A stretch of DNA of 64,000 nucleotides from Treponema parvum (GCF_017893965.1 NZ_CP054142.1:124001-188000); one strand, 5' to 3'. Shown: positions 41,501 through 49,928, numbered from the stretch's first letter. Translations and numbers: made by a program. The notes: generated from the sequence alone by a model not told the origin.

Positions 41501-43030
41501 CTGAACTTTGACTTTACCGGTAGAAATAAATAATTCCTTTCGAGCCAGCGAATAATTTTTCTTTGAATAATATTTTGCAACAAAGAATTCGAAATAAATG
41601 TTTGAAAAAAAACTGATAGTGTTATCATTTTTATAATCGAAAATGCAGGATTTTAACACGAATGAATATTCTGTGGTATTAAAATATTTCTTTATATCCT
41701 CTGTAGAAAAAACTCTTTTTCCGGATTTAAAAAGATCATAGGAAAATTTTGCCAAAGTATTTTGAATATGATTTAGATCTATACCCATTCCTGTCGAGGA
41801 TAAAATATTTTCACTTCTGTCCGATTTTTCTTTATCCTGTGCCAACCTAGATGTTATTAATGTCATAATAAATTCTTTGTACGTTTTTATATTTTTAAAA
41901 TTTGTAGAACAAAGAAAAAGTCTATAAAAGGGAATTCCGACAAAAGGTTCGAAAACGGTTCCTTTAAAATTGTATATTAAATTCTGTAATTCCGAATCGA
42001 TATAAAATGACAATCGCACATCAATATGTTTAAACCCGTTTATTTCGGAAGGAAAAGCCGCATCTCTACCGGAAATAATAAATTTAACCGATGAATTCTG
42101 GGATTTCAAATTTGACAAGTCTTTTATAAAAGGGAGCAGCTTTGAATTCTGAATTTCATCTATACCATCAAGAAATAATATCGGGTTTTCATTTCCATTT
42201 ATTTTGAAACAACCTTCTTGATAGTTTTTTAATTCAAAGAAATATGGCGTAGGCAAAAAATGAAACTCCCGATAACAATCTTCGCCGGAGCATTTCTCTA
42301 AAAGTTTATTATATGCGATTTTCATTTCTGTAGATTTTCCAATTCCCGCTACACCACGAATAAAAATATCGGGAAAACTATGTAGCTCACTATTTTTTAA
42401 TTGATCGAGTATAAAAACACTTAAAATATTTTTTCCAAATAAAGGCTGCTCGTTGTTATTTATATATATCGAAGTTGAAAATATTTTATTTTCAAGTAAA
42501 TCAATATCTTCTTTTTGAATTTTTTTTATTTTTTTATAATATTCATTTGTATTACTATTAAAAAAATATTGCGTTATATCTGCATTTTTGATTGTTACAA
42601 ATTCGGATTCAAAATAACTTTTGGTCTTCCATTCAATTTTAATTCCTTTCTTTAATGCATATTTTTCAATATCGTTTTGAACCCTAGTTTTTCTATCACG
42701 GGTTATCGATGACGGTGTCCATTCGCGATTTGTATAAAAATAAAGAATTGTTAAATTAGGATATGTAATTTTTAAATCACTTATAATTTTTAGTATTTGC
42801 CCTTTTCGTTCTGAAAGATTTACTGTATAAAATTTTGCTTGGAAACCTATAATATCGTTATTATATTCTATCGGTTCCGTTTCTAATGTCGGCTGATTGT
42901 AAAACCGAAAAATTCCTTTATCTTTTCCAAACTCTCTGCAAAATAACTGATAACACATCCACTCAAAATTGCATTCTGAGCTTTCAGGAAAATTAGATTT
43001 AAATATATCCCAATCAGGTTTTATCACCAT
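38597..43030 (-). CDS. Nuclease-NACHT NTPase, probable antiphage (Avs/bNACHT-like) protein
   Basis: A 1477-residue protein in three parts. Residues about 20-150 look like a PD-(D/E)xK nuclease: FEWMCYQLF helix with Glu 23, then D59 followed by IIGFQAKFY (QxK at 64-66) and ILYFYTNR. Residues about 195-420 form a NACHT/STAND NTPase: Walker A GVAGIGKST (226-234), Walker B ILFLDGIDE (284-292) and IISGRD (318-323). The remaining 1000 residues are helical, repeat-like and AT-rich coded, as expected for a sensor. Length and order match antiviral STAND proteins that detect phage proteins and then cut DNA. The ATG 43030 follows TATAGT after nine bases. Confidence 0.85.
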   Translation of the reverse strand: MVIKPDWDIFKSNFPESSECNFEWMCYQLFCREFGKDKGIFRFYNQPTLETEPIEYNNDIIGFQAKFYTVNLSERKGQILKIISDLKITYPNLTILYFYTNREWTPSSITRDRKTRVQNDIEKYALKKGIKIEWKTKSYFESEFVTIKNADITQYFFNSNTNEYYKKIKKIQKEDIDLLENKIFSTSIYINNNEQPLFGKNILSVFILDQLKNSELHSFPDIFIRGVAGIGKSTEMKIAYNKLLEKCSGEDCYREFHFLPTPYFFELKNYQEGCFKINGNENPILFLDGIDEIQNSKLLPFIKDLSNLKSQNSSVKFIISGRDAAFPSEINGFKHIDVRLSFYIDSELQNLIYNFKGTVFEPFVGIPFYRLFLCSTNFKNIKTYKEFIMTLITSRLAQDKEKSDRSENILSSTGMGIDLNHIQNTLAKFSYDLFKSGKRVFSTEDIKKYFNTTEYSFVLKSCIFDYKNDNTISFFSNIYFEFFVAKYYSKKNYSLARKELFISTGKVKVQYVNIIAILMNYISNTTKLYKKISKQLKQETGAYILLTDYVCLPIEKRFHFYKKIVEEYNNRKKIIYYLSFKHQKDLLKNIDSLSDAVHKLLPEYFYDDAIKIHCDIILNFIKNPVADEIVTFENAVILLGVHNTFWQEKQQDLLKEISIPLIKFFRENELAEQMKGLLSEDIILGWYQDYNWTAGWGEKEWLSFIKKVLNDIHLDFYDFKSESEFRIKLKLFIHFHTNIYIRSLLVPLAKKILENERNNTDMASVVPHEVDDEFKTPILHFDNDIAYFYHILKTYEISISDILHVLNFCACNYIQYNLPYQTEEIYIEIINQFKNNIHCITDVEMPELYKLFVTYINTESCIYISDFFEYIKPLNDNRKKQLFVLLAKDLRQKVEWRKLWMLRESIVILLDITKKEDSCLLFEQLKKIDNIYRDCIAYIYARKLNEHPLYGIAVSEYPKLFPEQLKKDEICNRRIAEFEAEKQTMFNKEIDIILNKENLLNEINHIFNYLDKTVDSSKKDTARSRLLDLRIDHIGGKIKYDYEENHSDLPIFSQFVLEYLFACTRDDRRLDRMQAIKNIEDWFSDEKYFWRYFFWLYICCHKKEETDSYLKKYPELLEKITNSMEKEASCFLENDSIDKYDDGENRFWVVPFVHYINRLYNNKLPKWVDKIKVLNFIAFPAWQLATEFYCHINSEFKWEKWNSVFDWIEEVAGISSDAVIKEALTLLPKLKSDQSQTQIIAIFVKNVKSESVYRQDMLGAIFDKTIIEIRKDYKDHNHTSIMNAGALSSFWYETGENFVERIYSYIDFSKYDSNDVNYCRKAVLEYFCKVANQEQKNTVIVLLKNRIAESNVKIYLAKLGYEKAIIKLIDEFLDGANFNTNLTFHTPLFGKSKKSMRLLNKYYQLYKYSMEKDNDRRRYLMDYARVGILQTVIKHNFWFIKWKLNKIIKRLKAKGLYFEGIQDFLNEIEQKVFGDDN

Positions 43031-43098
43031 ATTTTATCCACTATATTTTTACAGACACGGTATTATATTGAACTTTTTTCACTATACTACTTTAGATC

Positions 43099-43114
43099 AT
43101 AGATTATAATCTAT
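43099..43114. promoter_or_regulatory. 16-bp perfect palindrome upstream of the NACHT operon
   Basis: ATAGATTATAATCTAT lies 69-84 bases upstream of the ATG at 43030, next to A/T-rich promoter-like sequence (TATAAT at 43062-43067 on the minus strand). It may be an operator; AT-richness lowers its weight. Confidence 0.4.
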
Positions 43115-43282
43115 AAAATAAAAGTAAAAAACTTACATATAATTCCGGTCTTAGTAGAATTCCTACGATACATTTATGTCATTCGCTACTAGCCTGAATA
43201 TTCTTGAAGAGTTGCTTCCGGCTTTGTCTTACGCGCCTTTTAAGCCAGTTGAAATATTTTTACATTCTGTTTTTAATTTAAA

Positions 43283-43735
43283 CTACCTGTTCCAGCAGGT
43301 CTTTTTGTCTTCTTCCGTAATAGGACGAATTACTTTACAAGGATTGCACGCCGCCTCCGATCCAGACATTATTACCGACCGTGATAGGGTAGGCGTATTC
43401 CAATCCCTGATTTCGGCGCTCAAAATCAATAGGATCCCCGCCGTATAAAAACCGCATTTCAGCACTATAAACACATTGCCGCAGAATACGACTTTTGCAC
43501 CGTCAAGGACGATAAGGTTATGGTTTGCGTAAATTCTTGCTGAGTTCCATGTTGTAACCGTAGTCGCACCAGAACGGAGCCGTAATACGGATGTTTTCAC
43601 CTGCCTTGCCAAAAAGACGACGTAGAATTCCCTTCTGTGCGGTTTCATCGGAAGGATGAAGCTGATTGTACTTAACCTGCGCCCGTTTCGTTTAGCATAT
43701 TCGGCATTCGGGGCTCTATGTCCGCTCAATTAAGT
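43283..43735 (-). pseudogene. Maltose/galactoside O-acetyltransferase remnant (LacA/Maa type)
   Basis: The minus strand encodes pieces of a left-handed beta-helix acetyltransferase in different frames: YANHNLIVLDGAKVVF, NVFIVLKCGFYTAG and, near the end, NPCKVIRPITEEDKK, which in intact enzymes are separated by about 50 residues of hexapeptide repeat containing the catalytic His region. Here the region between is mostly deleted and the N-terminal part (QLHPSDETAQKGILRRLFGKAG) is in another frame. It is therefore a decayed gene. It lies directly downstream of the methyltransferase gene. Confidence 0.8.
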
Positions 43736-44655
43736 TTTAAATGTAAGATGACCGTTCTTCCGCCGTCGTCGCACACTTTCATCGCTATGCGGGTATACAG
43801 CTTCAGTTTACGCTTCAACATTTTTCGCGCGGCGGTATAAAACGTGCGCCGTTCGATTAGCTCCATATCGCATTTTTTTGCAAAGGCTAAACAATCGTTT
43901 ACGTAAAAATACATATGCGCCGAAGCGTTGCCGGTTTTTTTAACGTACTTATTCGCGTATTTTATGCCGATCTCATTCGTCGCATCAAAAATCAATTCTC
44001 CGGCAGGAAAACGTTTTTTAACATCCGACAAAAAAGACAGAATCTTTTCTTCATGGAAATACTGAAACACGCCTGAAACAACCAGCAAAGACGGAAGGGA
44101 GGCGTCTATGTTTTCAGCCCATTTCAGCGTAAAAAGATCGGCTCCTATGAGAGTCTCGTTTCCTTTTTTACCCAAGATATTTTTGCGCAGTTCGATAACT
44201 TCGGGCAAATCGATTTCGTAAAAAATTGCGCCGCCCGTATATGTGCCGGCGGTACGTATGTCGACAGTATGGTTGCCGGATGCCTGTACATTTGCCGCTT
44301 GTAAGTTGTCTGCTTGTATGATGTTTGCCTGCGTCCCGGTTGTCTGCACACTTTCTGCTTGCAGCCGAAATGCCGCAGTTTCAAGTCCCGCGCCCAGATT
44401 AATGATGTTGCATTTTTCATGCGCGGCAATAAAGTTTTTCGTTATCTCGTCAAAATTGTGATAGCGGGCTACGGAAGCCAGCATAGTGTATTCAGAAGAT
44501 GATTTCCAAATCCGCTCAAGCGTTTCTCCGGGTATTTTTTCTTCCAGAGACAAAGCCGCTTCGTCATAAAAATATTCCGGAAAACGTTTTGACGCATAAA
44601 TCCGCGCCGCCATAGGTATAAGCATTGTATCGGCCACACCGCTAAATTCGCTCAT
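43726..44655 (-). CDS. LCM-type SAM-dependent methyltransferase with a repetitive insertion
   Basis: A 309-residue member of the leucine carboxyl methyltransferase-like family: YFYDEAALSL, motif I INLGAGLETAAFRL (85-98), motif II IFYEIDLPEVIELRKN (144-159) and SGVFQYFHEEKI. Relatives methylate carboxylates, polyketides or unknown acids. Between motif I and motif II, residues about 100-141 are a low-complexity run built of short QAxxVQ-like units that normal members lack; the reading frame stays open. GGGAGGA lies seven bases before the ATG. Substrate is unknown. Confidence 0.82.
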   Translation of the reverse strand: MSEFSGVADTMLIPMAARIYASKRFPEYFYDEAALSLEEKIPGETLERIWKSSSEYTMLASVARYHNFDEITKNFIAAHEKCNIINLGAGLETAAFRLQAESVQTTGTQANIIQADNLQAANVQASGNHTVDIRTAGTYTGGAIFYEIDLPEVIELRKNILGKKGNETLIGADLFTLKWAENIDASLPSLLVVSGVFQYFHEEKILSFLSDVKKRFPAGELIFDATNEIGIKYANKYVKKTGNASAHMYFYVNDCLAFAKKCDMELIERRTFYTAARKMLKRKLKLYTRIAMKVCDDGGRTVILHLKLN

Positions 44656-44698
44656 AGTTATCCTCCCGATAAAGGTTATTCTAAAAGTCCGTTTAATT

Positions 44699-45136
44699 CT
44701 ATCTTTCAGACAGATATTTTTCGGCTTCCAAAGCGGTTAATTTTCGTACTTCCGTATTGGGAAATTCAGAGTATTCTTTTACGGAAAAAACCGGCTTTTC
44801 TTCTTTGCAGCTTTTATCGGGATTTTTCTTTAGATATAAAAGCAAGTCGTCCTTTCCTGATAAAATCTTGTACGAAATTTTACTTTTTGTATTTTTTATT
44901 TCATAGACGCCGCAGCAATTTTTCACCGTATAATCCGCCGTCCTTAAATACAGCTTTGCGATTTCCAATGTTCTAAAAGGAAAATTCCACCTTTGCAGGC
45001 CTCGTTCCGTATGCTCTATGCAAATACATCTTCCGCAGGAACCGCATATGTACTGAGTATGATTTTTTAAACATTCCGCGGCATTAAGCAAGGGAGTCGC
45101 TCTGTTTTGTTCGGAATAACATTCTTTGCATATCAC
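44699..45136 (-). CDS. Cys-rich (B-box-like) protein of unknown function
   Basis: About 145 residues. Cys pairs CKEC and CGSCGRCICIEH near the N-terminus look like a zinc-binding module, followed by a conserved-looking block (GLQRWNFPFRTLEIAKLYLRTADYTVKNCCGVYEI). I recall similar proteins in Clostridia and treponemes that begin at the CKEC segment, so GTG 45136 is preferred; a longer in-frame reading back to 45235 exists. Function is unknown. It is the upstream neighbour of the methyltransferase in the same direction, 43 bases apart. Confidence 0.65.
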   Translation of the reverse strand: MICKECYSEQNRATPLLNAAECLKNHTQYICGSCGRCICIEHTERGLQRWNFPFRTLEIAKLYLRTADYTVKNCCGVYEIKNTKSKISYKILSGKDDLLLYLKKNPDKSCKEEKPVFSVKEYSEFPNTEVRKLTALEAEKYLSER

Positions 45137-45422
45137 GCTTTTACGCCTGTGGGATATAGTCGGCGTTTCCGCCAAGGGAATAATTCGCTGCAGTTTCCAT
45201 ACGATAACAATACCGCGAACGCGCCCGTCAGTCAAATTCGCGGGAAGACATGCGCCGTGTACATAGGATGAACGCGCGCCAAAGACGCGAGTAACTTCGG
45301 GCGCGCCCTTATGACGGCGTTTACGGCTCAGAAAAAATGGAGTACAATTATTTTAAGAAAGCGCCGCGCTTTTACAGGAGCGGCAAAATAATACAAAATA
45401 ATTATTAAAACGGGAGTTTGCT

Positions 45423-46856
45423 ATGGCGATAATCGGCGCGTTTATGGTTCCGCATCCTCCGCTAATCGTGCATGAAGTGGGGCGCGGCAGGGAAGATGAT
45501 ATTGCGGCGACGGTTGCCGCATATGTGCAGGTTGCAAAAAAGATCGCGAGTCTAAAGCCCGAAACGATCGTCGTCACGTCTCCACATGCAACTTTCTATC
45601 GCGATTATTTTCATATTTCCCCTGGCACAGAAGCATTCGGAGATTTTTCCGAGTTCGGCGCACCGGAAGTGAGCTTTCACCTTTTTTACGATACCGGTTT
45701 TGTTAAAGCCGTCTGCCGCGAAGCCGACGCGGCAAAGATTGCGGCGGGTGCGAAAGGGGAGGTACATGCGCCGCTCGACCACGGTACTGCTGTGCCGCTG
45801 TATTTTATCAATAAGTATTACACAGATTATAAGCTCGTGCGCATCGGTCTTTCGGGGCAGTCGTACAAAGCGCATTATGCGCTCGGCGAGTGCATCCGTC
45901 GGGCTGCGGAAAAAACGGAGAAAAGAGTTGTCGTCGTTGCAAGCGGAGATCTGTCTCATGTGCTGAAAGAGGACGGGCCATACGGATTTCGCGCGGAAGG
46001 CCCCGTATACGATGAGCGCATCATGAACGTTATGGGAAATGCAGATTTCGGAAAGCTACTTTCGGCCAGCTTGTTCAGCCCTGATTTTTGTGAAAACGCT
46101 GCGGAGTGCGGTCACCGTTCGTTTATCATTATGGCGGGAAGCCTCGACCGCACGGCAGTCCGCGCGGAAAGGCTTTCCTACGAAGGGCCTTTCGGCGTGG
46201 GCTACGGGATTTGTATCTATGGCGTGACGGGGAGTGACGAAGCGCGCAATTTTTTGGAGCGGTACGAAGAAGACGAACGGCGAGCTTTTGATGAGCGGAA
46301 AAAAAGCGAAGACGAATATGTCCGCCTTGCAAGGCTTACGGTTGAAACCTATGTGCGGACAAAGCGAATGCTCCGCATCGAAGGCGGCGCGGCCGTGAGA
46401 TCAAGCGGTTCCGATCCGATGATGAAGCTTTCTGGCGATTTGCTAGATAATCGCGCAGGAGTTTTCGTATCGCTTAAAAAAGACGGCATGCTCCGCGGCT
46501 GTATCGGAACGATCGCCCCTGTGTGCGCAAACATCGCCGAAGAGATCGCTCACAATGCGGTAAGCGCCGCCGCTTTCGATCCGCGGTTTTCCGAAGTGGA
46601 GGAAGACGAACTTTCATCTCTCGTATACAGCGTTGATATTCTCTCGAGCCCTGAAAAAATTTCGTCGAAAACCGAGCTCGACGTAAAGCGCTACGGCGTC
46701 ATAGTGACAAAGGGAAGCAGGCGCGGCTTACTTTTGCCGAACCTCGAAACGGTAAACACAATTGACGAGCAAATAGGAATTGCGTGCAAAAAAGGCGGCA
46801 TCGCTATGAGCGAAAATCCCGAAATCGAACGCTTCGAAGTCGTGCGTCATTATTGA
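45423..46856 (+). CDS. AmmeMemoRadiSam protein: class III dioxygenase-like (Memo-type) domain fused to AMMECR1
   Basis: A 477-residue fusion. Residues 1-270 are an extradiol-dioxygenase-like/Memo domain (VPHPPLIVHEVG, TSPHATFYRDYF, HAPLDHGTAVPLYFI, ASGDLSHVL, with metal-ligand His residues). Residues about 300-477 are an AMMECR1 domain (GVFVSLKKDGMLRGCIGTIAPV, SAAAFDPRF). Together with the radical SAM gene 15 bases downstream this is the AmmeMemoRadiSam set, conserved across bacteria and archaea, whose reaction is unestablished to my knowledge. GGGAG lies six bases before the ATG. Confidence 0.92.
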   Translation: MAIIGAFMVPHPPLIVHEVGRGREDDIAATVAAYVQVAKKIASLKPETIVVTSPHATFYRDYFHISPGTEAFGDFSEFGAPEVSFHLFYDTGFVKAVCREADAAKIAAGAKGEVHAPLDHGTAVPLYFINKYYTDYKLVRIGLSGQSYKAHYALGECIRRAAEKTEKRVVVVASGDLSHVLKEDGPYGFRAEGPVYDERIMNVMGNADFGKLLSASLFSPDFCENAAECGHRSFIIMAGSLDRTAVRAERLSYEGPFGVGYGICIYGVTGSDEARNFLERYEEDERRAFDERKKSEDEYVRLARLTVETYVRTKRMLRIEGGAAVRSSGSDPMMKLSGDLLDNRAGVFVSLKKDGMLRGCIGTIAPVCANIAEEIAHNAVSAAAFDPRFSEVEEDELSSLVYSVDILSSPEKISSKTELDVKRYGVIVTKGSRRGLLLPNLETVNTIDEQIGIACKKGGIAMSENPEIERFEVVRHY

Positions 46857-46871
46857 TTTCAAGAGCCTGCT

Positions 46872-47735
46872 ATGAAAGACGATGTAAGCGTAAAAAACGC
46901 TGGTCTTCAAGCGCCGGCCGTGTGCGATACGTGCTTTTACCGCTGCTCGATCGCCGAAGGCCGAACTGGAAAATGCCGCTCCCGAATGAACAGGGGCGGA
47001 AAAATCGTCCCTCTCAATTACGGACGGCTCACAGCATTAGCCCTCGATCCTATCGAAAAAAAGCCGCTCTACCGATTTTTTCCCGGAAGCGTGATTTTGT
47101 CGGCAGGAAGTTGGGGCTGCAATATGCGCTGCCCGTTTTGCCAAAATGCGGAGATTTCACAGAGCGGCGGCGGCATCGAAACGGTGTATGTTTCACCCGA
47201 GGCTCTTGCCGAAAAAGCTTTATCGCTTATCCCCTGCGGCAATATCGGCGTCGCCTACACGTACAACGAGCCGCTTGTATCGTGGGAATACGTGCGCGAT
47301 GCATCACGTATCGTGCGCTCTTTCGGTATGAAAAACGTCGTCGTCACAAACGGCTGCATCAGCGCCAAGGTGCTCGAAGCAGTGCTGCCGTATGTCGATG
47401 CGATGAATATCGATTTAAAAGGGTTTACGCATGAGTGGTATGAGACCTTGGGCGGCAATTTGGATGTCGTCAAAGATACGATTGCTCGCTGTGCGAAGAG
47501 GACGCACGTCGAACTTACGACGCTCATCGTTCCCGGAAAAAACGACGGCGAAGATGAGATTCGCTCCCTTGCGCAGTGGGTTTCGAAAATCGACAAAACT
47601 ATTCCCCTTCACGTCACGCGCTTTTTCCCGCACTGGCGCATGAAGGATGCGATCGCGACGCCGGTCGACACGGTGTACCGCACGGTTTCGATTGCGCGCG
47701 AATACCTCGAATACGCATTCCCTGGCAACTGCTGA
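46872..47735 (+). CDS. AmmeMemoRadiSam system radical SAM enzyme
   Basis: A 287-residue radical SAM protein of the PflA-like type. The cluster motif is GCNMRCPFC with Cys 83, 87 and 90 (CxxxCxxC); an additional N-terminal Cys group (C18, C21, C25, C35) is typical of this subfamily. SAM-binding segments include VAYTYNEPLVSWEYV and NVVVTNGCIS. It generates a 5'-deoxyadenosyl radical for an unknown reaction. It follows the fused Memo-AMMECR1 gene closely and has no further partner downstream. Confidence 0.92.
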   Translation: MKDDVSVKNAGLQAPAVCDTCFYRCSIAEGRTGKCRSRMNRGGKIVPLNYGRLTALALDPIEKKPLYRFFPGSVILSAGSWGCNMRCPFCQNAEISQSGGGIETVYVSPEALAEKALSLIPCGNIGVAYTYNEPLVSWEYVRDASRIVRSFGMKNVVVTNGCISAKVLEAVLPYVDAMNIDLKGFTHEWYETLGGNLDVVKDTIARCAKRTHVELTTLIVPGKNDGEDEIRSLAQWVSKIDKTIPLHVTRFFPHWRMKDAIATPVDTVYRTVSIAREYLEYAFPGNC

Positions 47736-48203
47736 GTGCAATGCTTTTTCGGTAAACTTCGTATAGCTTAATTGAAGAAAAATATTTTCACAACAAAAAC
47801 ACGGCTGCAAATAAAACGGCAGACTGCGGACTCGCCACAACCGAACCCCTGTGTCTAGGTACCGCGCCGTTTTACAGCTTAACCCTGATTTAAAAACCGA
47901 AACCGGCAGTAAAACTTACTACCGGTTATTAGGAGGACAAAGAGTTCAATATAGACGGGAAGATTGATGATATTGTCTGGATATCAAAGCGGAACTTTCC
48001 TTTGCCCATATATATATTACACCCGATATTTAAAAATTTCAAATTCGGATTAACTATTCCTTAAAATGTGCCGCTGCAGAAAGAGTTGCCCTCTCGAGGG
48101 CGGCGCCGTAGTGCCACATGGCGCACAATACGCGACGTTTAGGTTTTGCTACGTTTTGTACTATCAAATGACTTAAAACACGTTATTGTAGTATACTTTC
48201 TAT
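47736..48203. other. Intergenic region of 468 bases
   Basis: No intact gene. It holds an imperfect hairpin at 47901-47927 (AACCGGcAGTAA with TTACTaCCGGTT), an AGGAGGACA ribosome-binding-like site at 47931 with no start codon near it, and behind it an open frame from 47948 to about 48064 (FNIDGKIDDIVWISKRN...) that looks like the remains of a small gene. A -10 box for the next gene is at 48192. Confidence 0.5.
48192..48197 (+). promoter_or_regulatory. -10 box of the ModF-like gene (leaderless type)
   Basis: TATACT ends six bases before ATG 48204; an ATGACT -35-like box lies 18 bases upstream (48168-48173). Confidence 0.5.
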
Positions 48204-49838
48204 ATGCAAGACGGCTCGTGCCTTATATCCATAAAAAATTGCCGCATACAAGACCGCGGAAAAGCCCTCGTTCAAAATCTAAACTGGACCATGAAAAGCG
48301 GCGAGGCGTGGCTTGTGACGGGCCCCGGCGGCGAAGGGAAAGAAGTGTTTTTAAAGGCGCTTTCGGGAAACGGTGTATCCGGCAGTGCATCTTGCGAACC
48401 GAATGAGGACAGCTCTTATTATAAAAACGTTTTCTCTTCTTCCGTAGAGACCGTTTCGCTGGAAAGAGCCGCCGCGCTCATCGAAGAGGAGCGTAAAAAC
48501 GACGACAGCGAATTTTCGCCGGACGGCGTAGACGCGGGCAGAACAGGGCGCATTTTTCTTGCAGAAGCGATTCTTTCACGCAGCGTAAAGAAAAACGAAA
48601 TTCTTCCTGAAAATATAAAATGTCTTGAAAACGACCGATATGTAAAGCTCTGCGGAATAGAAGATATTCTGGACAGAGGACTAAAATACATGTCCACCGG
48701 CGAAATCAGACGCACGCTTTTGTGCCGCTCTCTTTTTTCCAAGAAAAAACTGCTCATCCTAAGCAACCCGTTCGCCGGCCTGGATTCTGAAAGCCGCAGC
48801 GTTTTGTTTAAGTTTTTTGACGAAACGGTAAAAGAACGGTCTTCCCGCATCGACGACACTTTGCCTTATATAATTTTATCGTCGGACAGATATTCCGAAA
48901 TTCCCGGCGCGATAACTGATGTGATCGAATTTACCGGAGCAAAGATAAGTTTTTGCGGATCGAAAAACGATTACGAGAATTTGCTTTTTAAGCGCGAAAA
49001 AGAAAATAATTCCGAACTTAAAAGCCGTAAAAAAACATTTATAGCCGAAGTTTCTATGTTAAACGATGAGTCTTTTAAAACGCGGTCTTTATGTCAAACG
49101 GCCGGCAATGCAGACAAGGCGTCACGGGCAGAGCGCAAGATCCTAGTTGAAATGAAGCGCGTCAATGTGGCTTGGAGCGGTCATGTCGTTTTGGACGATC
49201 TTACATGGTCGCTTTACGAAGGCGAACACTGGCTCATAAGAGGCCCGAACGGCTCGGGGAAAACAACTTTTTTGGAGCTTATAACGGGCGACAATATGCA
49301 GGTTTTCTGCAACGACGTTTCCTTGTTCGGAAAGCGCCGCGGATCGGGAGAAACCGTTTGGGACATAAAATCCAAGTTGGGAATAGTGTCGTACAGAATG
49401 CACGTAGAATATCGGATGCTCGGCGGAACAGATCTGGAATCGGTAATCATTTCGGGCTTCCGCGATTCCATAGGTCTTTACGAACATAAAACCGACCTGG
49501 AAGTTATCACGGCTGAAAAATGGTTAAACCTGGGCGGTTTTTCCGGCAGAAAAAAAGAACTTTTCGGGAATTTAAGCTACGGAGAGCAGCGGGCGCTTTT
49601 AATACTGCGCGCAGCGGTTAAATGTCCTAAAATCCTTATTTTAGACGAACCCTGCCATGGGCTTGACAAATCGTACAGAGAAAATATATTGAATTTGCTG
49701 GAAACCATAGCCGAAAGCGGAACCACGACATTGCTACATGTAACTCATGACCCCACTGAAGTTCTGCCTTGTGAAAAACACATCCTTGAGTTTCACCCCA
49801 AAGAAAGACCTATGTATAAGATTATCGATAATTCATAA
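48204..49838 (+). CDS. ModF-like protein with two ABC cassettes, the first degenerate
   Basis: A 544-residue soluble protein with two ATP-binding cassettes in tandem, as in ModF/PhrA. The second is complete: Walker A GPNGSGKTT (347-355), signature LSYGEQR (457-463), Walker B ILILDEP (477-483) and the H-loop HVTHDP. The first keeps the signature MSTGE (163-167), but its Walker A is GPGGEGKEV (40-48) and its Walker B reads LLILSNP (183-189) where the Asp-Glu pair is missing, so hydrolysis there is unlikely. No permease is adjacent. The role is unknown; ModF types are linked to molybdate genes elsewhere. Confidence 0.88.
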   Translation: MQDGSCLISIKNCRIQDRGKALVQNLNWTMKSGEAWLVTGPGGEGKEVFLKALSGNGVSGSASCEPNEDSSYYKNVFSSSVETVSLERAAALIEEERKNDDSEFSPDGVDAGRTGRIFLAEAILSRSVKKNEILPENIKCLENDRYVKLCGIEDILDRGLKYMSTGEIRRTLLCRSLFSKKKLLILSNPFAGLDSESRSVLFKFFDETVKERSSRIDDTLPYIILSSDRYSEIPGAITDVIEFTGAKISFCGSKNDYENLLFKREKENNSELKSRKKTFIAEVSMLNDESFKTRSLCQTAGNADKASRAERKILVEMKRVNVAWSGHVVLDDLTWSLYEGEHWLIRGPNGSGKTTFLELITGDNMQVFCNDVSLFGKRRGSGETVWDIKSKLGIVSYRMHVEYRMLGGTDLESVIISGFRDSIGLYEHKTDLEVITAEKWLNLGGFSGRKKELFGNLSYGEQRALLILRAAVKCPKILILDEPCHGLDKSYRENILNLLETIAESGTTTLLHVTHDPTEVLPCEKHILEFHPKERPMYKIIDNS

Positions 49839-49884
49839 AATAAATTGAACTGTGCGCAAAGTGCGTACGAATTGCATTTGGTCG

Positions 49885-49916
49885 AAAATTGAAATTTTGT
49901 TCGACTGTTGAATTTT
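49885..49916 (+). repeat. Dispersed 32-base repeat upstream of the ClC gene
   Basis: Identical except one base to 63628-63659 (core TTTTGTTCGACTGTTGAATTTT region). In both cases it ends just before a ribosome-binding site (AAGGGAG here, GGAGGA there). A related inverted piece is at 18684-18705. Confidence 0.75.
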
Positions 49917-49928
49917 AAGGGAGCTTGA

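Noticed and set aside
43176-43448. Open + frame opposite the acetyltransferase remnant
   Set aside because: It is the reverse strand of recognisable acetyltransferase coding sequence.
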